In this document: positions 1 to 10,072 of the stretch, piece by piece | Numbering within the stretch: position 1 is the first letter of the stretch | Layout of the letters: the number at the start of each line of letters is the position of its first letter | Source of the DNA: Euperipatoides rowelli | Lineage: Eukaryota > Onychophora > Udeonychophora > Euonychophora > Peripatopsidae | NCBI GenBank assembly: GCA_003024985.2 | Contig: PXIH01S0009681.1 | Strand: one strand, 5' to 3' | DNA length: 13,043 nucleotides | Translations under genes and position numbers: made by a program | Notes under the pieces: generated by a model | The model's database searches: none | What the model saw: only the letters and a program-made list of their open reading frames with translations | Told to the model about the DNA's origin: nothing

Positions 1-808
1 AACTTTTCATTTCCTTCGGTTCAAAGAGAAAATCTTCGGGTAGCCTAACTACCAGACTACGGCACTTTTTCCATACCTGATAAAAACAATGGTCAAAATT
101 CATTTTTGTCCTATATGACCATACATAGCTCTAATACAGATACTTTATGTTAATCAGCCATATGCAGAAGTGTGTCACAAATTAGATCAATAATTATGAA
201 CCGTAAAGCTGAAAACTATTTCTGCTAGTTCACTTTCTGTTCTAAAACATCTACTTGTAACAAGTCATTCATTTGTGACTGGGATCATTCTAATTATTAA
301 TATTTAGTAGCAAGGTGACACTAAGTTAACTAATCAAAAACTATTAAACTTTGCTTTGTTGTGTGCAGATTATTGTAATGGTGTTGTAATTTGCATTATT
401 TTTTTTTTCATAGGCTATTTATTAGTATATTTTCTTTAAACTTTAAACTGAAAAAAAAAATGTTTACTTTGATGTTCATTTTAAGCACTTGAATATTTTT
501 TAATCATTTTTCTTTTAAGAGAAAATTTGCTAATAGCATTGATGATAAATAGAAATTGTACAAATGAAATTTTTATTTATTTGTATAATTTGCAGTAGAT
601 ATAATGAAATTTCAGTGTAAATATAATCAAATTTAATTTATTCAATTTTTGTTTGCATCATGCTATTCGCTGGCTTATAGCTGTCTTGTTAGATGCAGAT
701 GTTATTTATTGAATTAATTTGAAAGTTTTAATTTTAAGCTATAGTACATACTGTAGTTACTTTTTATTAAAATATGCTTGAATATATTTTAATTCTTTTT
801 TTACCCAG
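1..808. other. non-coding sequence upstream of the SNARE exon
   Basis: No coding segment could be supported on either strand. The interval ends in a polypyrimidine stretch and TTTTTTTACCCAG, a good 3' splice acceptor for the exon at 809. Because that exon starts in phase 0 after an acceptor, at least the 3' part of this interval must be intron. I looked for an ATG-bearing first exon ending in phase 0 before a GT donor and found no credible one, so the start codon is probably to the left of the window. The first 70 bases are slightly richer in G+C than what follows, but there is nothing specific to call. Confidence 0.6.
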
Positions 809-967
809 GACCGTTATTCTAAAAATGTACCTGGGGATCAAATTAGCCAGCTGAGGACCCAGGTTGAAGAAGTAAAAGATGTAATGACTCAAAACATTGA
901 TAAGATCTTAGAGAGAGGAACACGACTTGATGAACTTCTTGATCGGACAACGGAAATGGAAACCTCG
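809..967 (+). CDS. VAMP8: VAMP8/VAMP4-like R-SNARE, internal exon (SNARE motif)
   Basis: Partial gene; the coding sequence is join(809..967, 5244..5393), 5' end missing. This exon is 53 codons, phase 0 at both ends. It begins with about nine linker residues and then the R-SNARE core: LRTQVEEVKDVMTQNIDKI, followed by LERGTRLDELLDRTTEMETS. The arginine of LERG (914-916) sits where the family has its zero-layer arginine. R-SNAREs on vesicles zip with three Q-SNARE helices on the target membrane and drive fusion. MTQN and the spacing match VAMP8 (endobrevin, late endosome and regulated secretion); RGTRLDEL looks more like VAMP4. Splice acceptor TTTTTTTACCCAG and donor TCG|GTAAGA are both good. 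Family assignment is very secure; the VAMP8 label is only the best subtype guess. The start codon and any N-terminal extension are not seen. Confidence 0.93.
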
Positions 968-1576
968 GTAAGAAATTTCTTTGAAAAAAAAAAACAAAGT
1001 AAAATTAACATATTCGTAATCAACATCCTATTTTCAGAATATGTATCCAGATGCTGATCCTTATATATTTGTAACACTAAGTTTGCTGTCCACTTTGACT
1101 TGAAAATTCTCTTTTTTTTTTAAATCAAAAATATGTACTGTATGTGCAGGTCTTGAAAAATAATTGAAAACTTTTGTTATTGAAAGGAAAAAATGGTAGC
1201 CAAATTGAGAGCTTGGCAGACATATTTCTTTTTCATGAATTTGACATGTTTTCCTGGTAAAAATTTATTTAAAAAGGCTTAGAGGTTGTTAGTAGAATGA
1301 GCAGGATTTTTTTTTTTTTTTTTTACTGTGTATGCATCATATACTGTGTAGGCTATCTAACATTTCATTTAGGATGATCTTGACAAAATTGAAAAAAAAA
1401 AAAAGAATGCCTGGCCACAAAATCCCATATACTGTATATAATTTGGAGCTGCCCAAACTCTTCAAGTTTTAAAATAAGATTTAAAACTGTAGCACATTTA
1501 ATTATAATACAAGCTGGGATGCATTGAACACATCTTCTTGTAGTAGGCCTTACTATCCATTTTCTTTGTTGTATTT

Positions 1577-2613
1577 ACCACAAACAGGGATGGGCAAAAT
1601 ACTAAAAAAAAGTATGTGAAATACAATACAAAATATTTCCCCAAAAATGCATTTGAAATACAAGTTTTCAAAATGACAATTGAAATTTATGAAAACTTGA
1701 TATTTTGTTGCCAATTTAAACTTTTAAAAATTTGAATTTTTAGTTAATTTTTCAAACAAAATTCATTATCACACATTCACCTTTTAGGTAATAGTCCTAA
1801 GTGTAATCTAAGGAAGGATAAGTATAATGTTAATTACACTTTATTTAGTAACACAATCATCCTAAGGTAAAATTATATTACCTGTAGTATAGAATGTTGT
1901 ATGCTAAGTTATTTTGTTCAAGTATAATATTTAATGAGGTATTTGCCAACTTCTAGGGCCCTAAATACAATACAAACTATTTCTAAATATAATATAAAGT
2001 ATTTCTTTTTAAAAAAAAAAAACCTTACAGCCAGTAGAGGTTATTTTCAGGTGGTGACAATCAGCAAAGTTGATTAAAAAATAAAAATTTAAATGAAAAA
2101 GGAGAATCTGGCAACAATAAGATTTTTTGATTCTTTGGCCATCAAGTTGACATGGCATCTAATTTTAGTGAGAGCTAAAAATTGTATTTAATATTTTTAT
2201 TATGATTAAAATCACTGTTCTTAGCCAATCAATTTATTTGTATAAAAAGTGATATCCAAGATACATCACTATGTTATCATACTATCATCAATTTATATAC
2301 AGTACATGAATTGTTGATGATTTAGTTTGATATAAATTTTCACAACTCTGACAACTTTTGGTTTTCATATTTTATTTATTTATGATTAAGAAAGCTTAAT
2401 ACAATATATTTATCTTTTAGAAAATAAATATATACTGTAGATTTTAAAAGTATTGGGTATTTTAAGTTAAGTTTGAAAATATAAAATACTTTTAAAATGT
2501 ATTTTCATTACAAAATACTTTAAGAAATGTATTTGCAATGCCAAATACAAAAGTATTTTAGTTATGTATTTGAAATACATGTATTTCCAATGCTGCCCAA
2601 CCATGACCACAAA
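1577..2613. mobile_element. hAT-type non-autonomous element with 8-bp target duplication
   Basis: Element body 1585-2605 (1,021 bp). It starts CAGGGATGGGCA and ends TGCCCAACCATG; the ends are inverted repeats matching at 10 of 12 positions. Immediately outside are identical 8-bp copies ACCACAAA at 1577-1584 and 2606-2613. CAGGG...-type termini and 8-bp target duplications are hallmarks of the hAT superfamily. Both subterminal regions are thick with AAATAC/GTATTT words (about 1618-1665, 1965-2005 and 2455-2590), consistent with the short subterminal repeats that hAT transposases bind. The interior is AT-rich with no transposase reading frame, so it depended on a transposase supplied elsewhere. 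The exact target duplication argues for a fairly recent insertion, although the terminal repeats have diverged. Confidence 0.9.
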
Positions 2614-4452
2614 AAGCATACAATATCAAAGATGTCTTGTTACACACACAATAAAAAGAAGACAAATACAAATAAAATATTTCAAGTTACCTAATTCTGT
2701 AATTTTAAAGCTTTATAAAGCTAAGTCTTTCCTGGGGTGGGGGTGGGGAGAGAGATTCATTCCCTCAATCTAAAAAAAAAAAAAAGAGTCTGCTAAAAAT
2801 AAAAATCTCCCTCCCACATCATTTACCTAATGATCCTTGGTTAACAAGATTTCAACTTTTGTAATGACTATAAATCCTGGAAGTTACATCCTATTTTAGC
2901 CACATACAGTAAATTGTTTTTATTTAAGGAAGTATCTTCTTAGTCTAGTAATAAAAATTAAGAGTATTTATTTCCTTTTAAAATGGTCAAGAATTTTCTT
3001 GTAAATAATAAAAATTATTATATATTAAAAAACCTAATCAATTAGCCTAATATCATAAAAGAAAGATAAAATGTTGTTAATGCATAATTTTTCAAACAGA
3101 CCAGAATGTTCACAGGCTAAATTTTGAAAGTATAAAACACTTGCAAATACGACAGTTTTTAACATAAAATGTAGGCCACTAAAATATGATTTTATCAAAG
3201 GTGAAACCGACAATGAAATCATAATAATGAATCAAAGTCTGTTTAGTAAGAGTAGAGTAAGCATTGCTACATAATGTCCTGTATATTAAGTTCAGAAATA
3301 CAATTGTCTATAACAAAGAACAATATTTTTAAACTAAATTTACTGATTGAAAAGTTTTTATCAAATCCATCAAAGTTAGGATATTTGTTTAATTTTATTC
3401 ATGGTTATTAGGACATTTTAAATTTTTATTCACTGCCTTCACTCTAAGTTATCATTGACTTCTATAGACCAAGACTTGTTATATGAACTCTAGAACCAGA
3501 GTATTTACAGTAACTACGAATTGGCATTTCAAATTTTTGGCGGCAGTTTTTATTTGTGTTTCTTTTAAAAGATAATTAAAAGCTGTCACATGCTTGATTA
3601 TCTTAATTTTCAGAATATAAACTTGAACATTATAATTACGGTACTTTATAAATAATGTTAAATAAATTGATTGATCAGTAACTTTAATGAACTATTATAT
3701 ATCTAGTGTGTATTGAATTTAGTAAATAGTGTAAATATTAATTTAATGATATACAGTAGCTTATTGTAGCCTATTTTTTGTAATTGAATAAATAATTTTC
3801 TAATATATTTCTGAAAAAAAAATTGCCAAGCTAAGGTATTATCCAATTTGGTTACTATTGTTTTTACCTTGGTAGCCACGTTTCAAAATTAAGAGCATTT
3901 GCCCACTTCGTGCTTGGTATATTCGAGCTCTGCATATGTTTGTTAAATTGAGGAAGTAATGCTGCATTTTTTTATGTTGTATAATAAGGTATTTTGGTTT
4001 AGCCTTCAATCTATCTAAATTAAAGCACGAATGATAGTATCAAAGTGACATGTACCTATTTGATTCAAATCATTTCCAAACATCTGAAAACTTTTGTTAA
4101 TCAATTACTCTACTCCTATTGGGGATAAAAATTTTTATAAAATGGCAAATTCTTTACAGGAATAATTTCTATGAATTATCAAAGAATGAATTTATCAGAT
4201 GTTTTTGAATTGTTACTTTAACAATAGGTCTACATTAATCTGGGCCTGCAAACAATTTATTCATAGACTTTGTGGACATATTAAGTAAGCAATAAATATT
4301 TAAAACAAACCAAAAATATTTAGTAAATTTTGTTGGTTTATGTTTTGGACAATCCATTTGTTAAAAATGAGTGTGGTCGACCATAACTCACCCTGACTGA
4401 AAGAGAAAAAAAAAAAATTTATTCTTTGCTTTATTCTGTTTAATTTAGTGAA
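2614..4452. other. intronic DNA without recognised features
   Basis: AT-rich intron sequence between the two transposon relics. Short open frames here (for example 3034-3222 minus) have the composition of chance ORFs and no recognisable domain. There is a G-rich tract at 2734-2748 and a 10-bp palindrome TGGTCGACCA at 4374-4383. The phrase GTAGCCTATTTTTTGT occurs here near 3766 and again near 4805. Nothing else can be supported. Confidence 0.6.
2734..2748 (+). repeat. G-rich tract, three runs of 4-5 G
   Basis: GGGGTGGGGGTGGGG on the + strand in an otherwise AT-rich intron. Only three long G runs are present, so it does not meet the usual four-run pattern for an intramolecular G-quadruplex, although two-layer or intermolecular forms cannot be excluded. 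It lies just beyond the right end of the hAT-type element. Confidence 0.7.
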
Positions 4453-4786
4453 TTAACCCTTTCCACTCCAATGACGATTCTCAATCGCCATTTTTAATTT
4501 AGTAGTTGCACTCCAAAGTCGATTCTGAATCGCCAATTTCATTTCCTTGCATTTCATATTCATAATCAATAAATATTGTTATATTCAAATATGCTTCATT
4601 TACTATTTTTTTTTTAGTTTCAGACTCAAAATATATTTGTCTTTAATTATCCCAAGAGATTTAAAAAAGAAATAAATTAAAAGAATACTAATCTTAATTT
4701 AAAAAAAAAAAAAAATCGATTTTTCATTTTTATTGTGGAGCTGTAGAAACCAAATTCCCTGAATTCAGTGGAGTGGAATGGGTTAA
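4453..4786. mobile_element. piggyBac-type MITE flanked by TTAA
   Basis: Element body 4457-4782 (326 bp) bounded by TTAA at 4453-4456 and 4783-4786. The left end reads CCCTTTCCACTCCAATGA and the right end, complemented, CCCATTCCACTCCACTGA: 16 of 18 match. A TTAA target site plus CCC-starting terminal repeats is the signature of the piggyBac superfamily. At 326 bp with no open frame it is a miniature non-autonomous copy. The left arm carries a second, internal repeat of its own sequence, described separately. It sits in the VAMP-like intron about 460 bp before the last exon. Confidence 0.88.
4464..4535 (+). repeat. 27-bp direct repeat inside the piggyBac-type MITE
   Basis: Two copies, 4464-4490 and 4509-4535, of CACTCCAATGACGATTCTCAATCGCCA-type sequence (given here as key parts CACTCCAA, CGATTC and AATCGCCA) agree at 24 of 27 positions, 45 bp apart. 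Each contains a short inverted repeat around one base; in the second copy CGATTC-T-GAATCG is perfect. Such terminal and subterminal repeats often serve as transposase binding sites in this superfamily (inference). Confidence 0.8.
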
Positions 4787-5243
4787 ATACATTTTTTGGT
4801 ACAGTAGCCTATTTTTTGTCCAACCATTTTGGCCTATTTTGAAGCAGTAACTTGATTAGTTTTTTTTTTTTTCATCAACATGTGCTGAAAACTTGTAGTA
4901 TTGACATAACTATTAAACATCATTGACATCATGGCTACAAGTACTGATACATATAATTATTTGAATTTGCTGATCTAGCCTACTAGCTATACAAAAAAAA
5001 CTAGAGACGAAAGATTGTCTATGATATCAATAATGTTAAAAAAATGCCAATTTTGCATTAGTAGCCTTTGGCATTTTAAATTATATTTTGTTTAATTTTA
5101 AATAATTTCCCTAACATAATTAACTCTTACATAGAAATCTTTAAAATCTCAACTTGATAAATTTTAATGAAAAAGAAATAAACAGTATTAAATGAATTTA
5201 TTTTGCATAATTAATTAAAAAAAATCATAATTTTCTATTCTAG

Positions 5244-5393
5244 GCTACCATTTTTACTAGGAATGCTGGCAGGGTACGTCGCAAGTACTGGTGGAAGAAT
5301 ACCAAAATGATTGCCATATTGGTGATGCTGGCCATCATCATTATAACCATCATCATCCTTTTTGCAACTAAAGTTATACCTTGGAATCAGTGA
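5244..5393 (+). CDS. VAMP8: VAMP8/VAMP4-like R-SNARE, last exon (membrane anchor)
   Basis: 49 codons plus TGA, read in phase 0 from the acceptor ATTCTAG at 5243. The first 13 residues (ATIFTRNAGRVRR) complete the C-terminal layers of the SNARE helix without a gap relative to VAMP8. Next comes the basic, aromatic juxtamembrane motif KYWWKNTKM, nearly identical to KYWWKN of VAMP2 and KFWWKN of VAMP8. A single hydrophobic anchor of about 20 residues follows (IAILVMLAIIII..., ending LFAT), then a 7-residue lumenal tail KVIPWNQ. This is the tail-anchored layout of VAMPs: SNARE domain in the cytosol, C terminus in the vesicle lumen. LFAT also ends the anchor of VAMP8. The reading frame is intact and there is no sign of decay, so the gene is probably functional. 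Confidence 0.95.
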   Translation, partial: ATIFTRNAGRVRRKYWWKNTKMIAILVMLAIIIITIIILFATKVIPWNQ

Positions 5394-6100
5394 AGCTACC
5401 TCATCAATCCTGTAGTTTGCTGGACAATCAGGGCTGGCCTGAGACTTTTCAAATCATCCAAGGGATCTTGCACTGCACAGTATAGCACCATCATGGGATC
5501 CTGAATCACTTCCATCAGTGCCCGAGCCTAATGCCATGATTAATTAATTCTAAGCTAAGATCAATTACAAAATTATGTATAGAATTGGCTCAATAGAACT
5601 ATGCTTACTGTAAATATCTTGCACATAAATTCTAATTTCTTAGAACTTAGATATATAATGTTAGATCTATAATGTCAGAAGTGCCTAGAGTTATTGGTAC
5701 ATAACATGTACTGTATCTTTGAGGGCCAGACTGATGTTAATGCTCAACCTTGAAAGTCTTCAATATTTTCTTTATTTCTAGATAAGGAAATGCACTTAAC
5801 ATGGGGCATTACAAGAGCATGGCATCTCTGGAAATATACTCTGATGATAAGTTAAATTAAAACATCAGCATACTGCAAATCGATAATTATTCAATCAAAA
5901 CGTTATTGGGATGTCATATTTTTATTTTAACTATATACGGTACATACCTCTACCCATATATTCTGGAATTATTTTTTACTAAAATATTTTTGTAATTATC
6001 TCCTTTTTTTTTTTAGTGATTTAATTTGGTTTCCAGTACTCTTAAAATATAGTAGAACTAATTATTTTTATGTATATCTTTATTTTTTTATTTTCTTAAC

Positions 6101-6118
6101 ATACAGTATATACTGTAT
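6101..6118. repeat. 18-bp perfect palindrome in the 3' UTR
   Basis: ATACAGTATATACTGTAT reads the same on both strands. In RNA it could fold as a short hairpin about 40 bases before the poly(A) signal. It is also two inverted copies of the TACAGTA word that is over-represented across the window. Confidence 0.85.
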
Positions 6119-6157
6119 ATAAAAAAAATTATAATGGCTGATGAAATTCTATTTTTC

Positions 6158-6163
6158 AATAAA
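6158..6163 (+). promoter_or_regulatory. poly(A) signal AATAAA
   Basis: Canonical hexamer about 765 bases after the stop codon of the VAMP-like gene, followed by a T/G-containing stretch (TGTTTATGTAATG) that could serve as the downstream element. Earlier exact AATAAA words were not noticed in the 3' UTR, which makes this the first good candidate. Confidence 0.6.
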
Positions 6164-6294
6164 TGTTTATGTAATGACAAAAGTGTAATTTGCTTAGATG
6201 TTCTATCTTAACCGTACTGTAACAAGCCATTATATGTGTGACGGTTCAATCCCATCACAATAGAGTAATTTGGGCGTGGTCAATACCATTTTCA

Positions 6295-6760
6295 TTTTTG
6301 ACTAATAAATTTGAATTATGTTAGGATATCTAAATAATAGAACAGTCCTGAGTTGTTATTATCAACTTTAAATAGTAGTATTTGCTACTGAACTTTTTGA
6401 CTAATAAATCAGAATTATGTTGGATATTATAGTGTGGTATAACAGTCAAGAGCCAGATTATTATCTGTTTTAAATACTATCATTTGCTACAAAACCTTTT
6501 TGACTTCATAATATTACATGAATATTAATTTAGCTATTTTTTTATACGGTTTTACCTACTAATTATTTTATACACATTTGAAATTAGCAATTTTGTGGAA
6601 AATGACAGTGAAATCATTTGACATTCGAATTTTATGTTTTCCGTTAGTTTTTTTTTTTTTTTTTTCCAAAATTTAGTTTGTGCTTAAATATTAAGTGATG
6701 CAACAATAAGTCTTAATATCTGTTTTAAATAGTAGTATTTGCTACTGAACTTTCTTGACT
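6295..6760 (+). repeat. degenerate ~100-bp tandem repeat
   Basis: The phrase TTTTTGACTAATAAAT recurs at about 6295 and 6395 (99 bp apart) and as a weaker form at about 6498 (103 bp further). A 30-bp block centred on AGTAGTATTTGCTACTGAAC is identical at 6367-6396 and 6724-6753 and appears degenerate at 6468-6498. The words AACAGTC and AATTATGTT.GGATAT also repeat. This is an old minisatellite-like array inside the inverted-repeat element. Confidence 0.7.
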
Positions 6761-6797
6761 ACTAAACATTACATGAAAATAATATTAATGTAGCTCT

Positions 6798-6945
6798 TAA
6801 TATTAATATACTGTAGCTATTTCTAACACTGTTTTTTCATCTTCTGACTCATAATATTAATATACTGTAGCTATTTCTAACACTGTTTTTTCATCTTCTG
6901 ACTCATAATATTAATATACTGTAGCTATTTCTTACACTATTTTAG
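6798..6945 (+). repeat. 54-bp tandem repeat, about 2.7 copies
   Basis: Unit starts TAATATTAATATACTGTAGC and ends CTTCTGACTCA. Copies start at 6798, 6852 and 6906. The first two are identical over all 54 bases; the third breaks down after about 40 bases. A diverged half unit (TAATATTAATGTAGCTC) precedes it. Perfect identity of two copies points to a recent duplication or an array that varies in copy number. Confidence 0.9.
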
Positions 6946-8563
6946 CTACTAAATATTCTGGACAATTTTTTTTTTTTTTTAACCAAATTTTATTTATTTT
7001 TTAACTCGTAATACTAATGTGGCCATTTTTAACATTTTTAGCTAATACTGTAATATTAATTATACTGTATAATAGTTGTGTACACATGTATATTAGAAAT
7101 TTATATAGAAAGACGACCATATCTTATATGCCTCACACTAAGACCCTAGATTGACCACACCCCATTATTCATTTCTTTATTGTGATTGGATTTTGAATGA
7201 TAGAACTGCGGTACATTTAATGACTAGTGTACTGCAGACGCAGATGCCATTTTCTTAAATGCCTCATTAATGCATATGTTTTGAGGTAAGAATATTTTGT
7301 AGATGAAACCTCTTTTTTTAACAATTTCTATTTGAATGGTAGATTAGACTAGTAGTTCAATTTGAGATTAAACAAATAATTTATGATTGATTTATTGATT
7401 TTCATGAAACCTATAAAAAAAATTGTAAAATTGCAAATAATGAAATCAAGCTATCAAAAATTTGATCAAATTGATCAGGTATAATTTAAAAATAGTTTTT
7501 TTCCCTCAAATATATTATTAGAAACTAATGAAATATATTTATTTATTTTTAATAGTTTTAAATGGGGGGAAGCTTGGAATGTAATAGCATTAAATTATTG
7601 TTGAAAATTATTAATTACTCTGCTGTATTTATGTAAACAATAGTCTCCCTCAGAGAATTTGATCCTAGTAAAACAAAATTACGTTAATGTAAGAAAATTA
7701 AAAATTTTCTGACTCATCAATTTTAGTTTATTTCGTGTTTAATTTTGTTGAAACAAAATTGTGAAATTGGAATATAAATTAATTTAAATAATTTTATTAT
7801 ATTTTTATTGAAAGAGAGAAAAAAAGATCTTTATAAACATTCTTAATATATACTTTATCTACTGAATTAACATAGTAATATATATTTTTTCCTATTTGTT
7901 AGCAAAAAAAAAAAAGCATTTCTTTATGTTCCTATTGTTTTAGATGAAATGTTTTTTTTTTTTACAATTCAATTTATTATCTCAAAAATACTATTGTACT
8001 TTTAATACCGGTAATTATTTTTTTCATGTTCACTTTTTTTTTTAATTTGGACTTTTATTCCCCTCGTGAATTATGCTCAGTAATTGGTCAATTTCAAAAT
8101 GTAAAATATATAAAACCACTATGGGCCTAATGTAGACTGTTTAAAATATTGTATTTATATTTTTATAAATAAGAAGTGGCCAAATGTTTGTGCATGTTGT
8201 GAATTAATTGTAAAGATATCCTCCTCTGATTCTATTGATTGAATAAGTAACTATGTAGAGTATATTAGCTGATTTTTTTTGGATTGCACTGGAATAAACA
8301 TTGATAAATGTTAACATTTTATATCTTCTAATTGTATTGTGCATTCTTAAAGTGATGTTTTTATATTGAGTTCTGACCTAGTGCAAAAAAAAAAATTAAT
8401 GATTTGCACATATAGAAAAAAATATTGTGTTGCCAACACCAGTGATCTATCCAGATTTTCATTATGTATTTCTGAAGCCATTTTGCATTTTAGGCAATTT
8501 TGAGCGTTACTTTTTTAAAAGTGATGGAGACGTGTTACAATTTGGATAAACAAGATGCAATTA

Positions 8564-8617
8564 AATGTAACTTATAATAAAGTTATAATTACAGTTACAT
8601 TACATTACAATTATAAC
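8564..8617. repeat. overlapping inverted repeats
   Basis: AATGTAAC (8564-8571) pairs with GTTACATT (8594-8601), and GTTATAATT (8582-8590) pairs with AATTATAAC (8609-8617). The two stems overlap, so only one can form at a time. In such AT-rich sequence this could be chance or the relic of a palindromic element. Confidence 0.65.
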
Positions 8618-10047
8618 ACTGAACTAAATGCTTTTTGATAGTGCTGCAATGAAAGCTAATGTACAATGCTTAAAATAATTTCTTCCAATATGTTGGAATA
8701 AGCAGGGGTATTATTAGTCATTCTAGGACAAATAATACCTTCACTCAAACTTGCTTTGTTTTATTTAAAATCTTAATAAAAATAGAAAAGGACTACTGAT
8801 ATTCTGATTCATCAAAAGTTTATCCACCATAGTTAACTTATTAATAATAAAGTTAGTGAAAAAATATAAACAGGTTAACAGTAGGACATTTAAATTTCAA
8901 AATCAAATTAATCATATACAGTAGTAGCAGATAGCAGGTCATTTTTGCTTGGAAATACATAATGAGAAAATTACCATTGGAGGGAAGGGAGTATAAAGTA
9001 TTAGGGGTAAATTTCAAAACATCAACTAATTAAAGTAGATTGAATTTCACACTTATAGTAATGTAACATTGTTTTGGAAAGGAGGGCGGAATTTGAATAC
9101 TGAACAAGAATCTGTAAATTGAACTAAAAGTCAAATTAATTTTATTATACTAAAAGAAAAAAAATTTAAAATAATTATTTGCATAATATACAAATGGACT
9201 TAATTTGGGGCTATTGAGCCTTTTTAACATCAAAATCAAATAAATATTTGAGAATCTAACTTTCCTAAATACTATATACAAATAGACTGTGCATATTGCC
9301 CTAAAATTTAGTATGAATGGTGGACAAAACAATGCAGCAAAAATTTAAAATTGTAGCTTTTAACACTTTGAAAAAAGTTGAGATTAAAATCTAATTTTTT
9401 TTTAACATTAAAATTTAGTACTGTACTGCAATAAAGTATCTTTTAATTGCCTAAACATTCAATAATTGTATAAATAGACATTTTAGCAAAGCAAATTTAA
9501 ATTGATATATTTTAAATCTGATTTATAATTTAAAATGATTACCTACAGCATATAACCGATAATCATATTTCAAGAATCTAATTTCAGTGACCGGTTTCTG
9601 GGCATAAAAATATAAATATAATTATTTTTGCGGTTGCTCCCTCTTTTTTTATATACATTATCCACAATAAGGGGAAAAAAAACCTGTAAATTTACAATAC
9701 AAACTGCCAATTTATTTTAAATTTTGTAAACATTTGTAAAATTAAAGATTAAAATTTGGTTTATTTTTATCCAAATAAATAGTCTGAATCTTCATTCATT
9801 TGATCAATTACTTCCTTTAAAATTTATAACTATTACATTTTCTGAAGGTTAAAGTTACAACAAAGTAAATAATTACTCTTCCCAATCTAAACTTGTTTTT
9901 ACTATACCATACTTAACTTGACTTGCACTCAAGTTGCCTCTTTAGTAAGCTATTCAAAATGGGAACAGTGATAAATAAAGATAAATAGAACATGGTTTAC
10001 AACATGCAGCATTAGAAAATTTATGGTAGTCAACCGGCTCTAGGACA

Positions 10048-10072
10048 CTTCCCATCTAAACCCATTGGGAAG
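10048..10072. repeat. 7-bp inverted repeat
   Basis: CTTCCCA (10048-10054) and TGGGAAG (10066-10072) surround an 11-base loop. The flanks CCGGCT and AGCTGG extend the pairing imperfectly. It is a locally GC-rich patch in AT-rich DNA, with no further clue to its role. Confidence 0.6.

Larger units (their letters stand above)
968..5243 (+). other. intron of the VAMP-like gene
   Basis: A 4,276-bp phase-0 intron with donor GTAAGA at 968 and acceptor TTTTCTATTCTAG ending at 5243. It is very AT-rich with many A and T homopolymer runs. It hosts two non-autonomous DNA transposons (1585-2605 and 4457-4782). Outside those I see only low-complexity sequence and a G-rich tract at 2734-2748. I saw no alternative coding exon. 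The intron lies inside the SNARE domain, two residues after the position aligned with VAMP8 EA of EATS, so no functional protein could be made without splicing it out. Confidence 0.9.
5394..6185 (+). other. 3' UTR of the VAMP-like gene
   Basis: Sequence from the TGA at 5391 to just past the AATAAA at 6158. The first 150 bases are more balanced in base composition than the flanks, as expected for transcribed exon sequence. The far end is set by inference from the poly(A) signal; later AATAAA words exist (6304, 6403) but fall in the repeat block that follows. An 18-bp perfect palindrome lies at 6101-6118. Confidence 0.6.
6216..7235. mobile_element. probable 1-kb inverted-repeat DNA element, family unknown
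   Basis: The two ends are diverged inverted repeats. The best part is TTCAATCCCATCACAATAGAG followed shortly by GGGCGTGGTCAAT on the left (6245-6284), matched by the complement of 7150-7197 (ATTGACCACACCCC ... ATTGTGATTGGATTTTGAA). The match has two small gaps. It extends outward more weakly: AGCCATTATATGT on the left and AGTCATTAAATGT on the complemented right. I could not find a clean target duplication, so the outer limits are approximate. No transposase frame is present; the interior is mostly tandem repeats. It lies just past the poly(A) signal of the VAMP-like gene. A MITE-like origin is the best reading but the superfamily cannot be named. Confidence 0.6.

Noticed and set aside
1-808. 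First exon with the start codon of the VAMP-like gene
   Set aside because: ATG words near 91, 379 and 604 were checked; none leads to an open frame ending in phase 0 at a plausible donor.
889-1077. 62-codon minus-strand frame
   Set aside because: It runs antisense to the well-supported SNARE exon and into the intron; a shadow with low-complexity content.
2564-2773. 69-codon plus-strand frame
   Set aside because: It straddles the right end of the hAT-type element and the G-rich tract; no domain and no coding-like composition.
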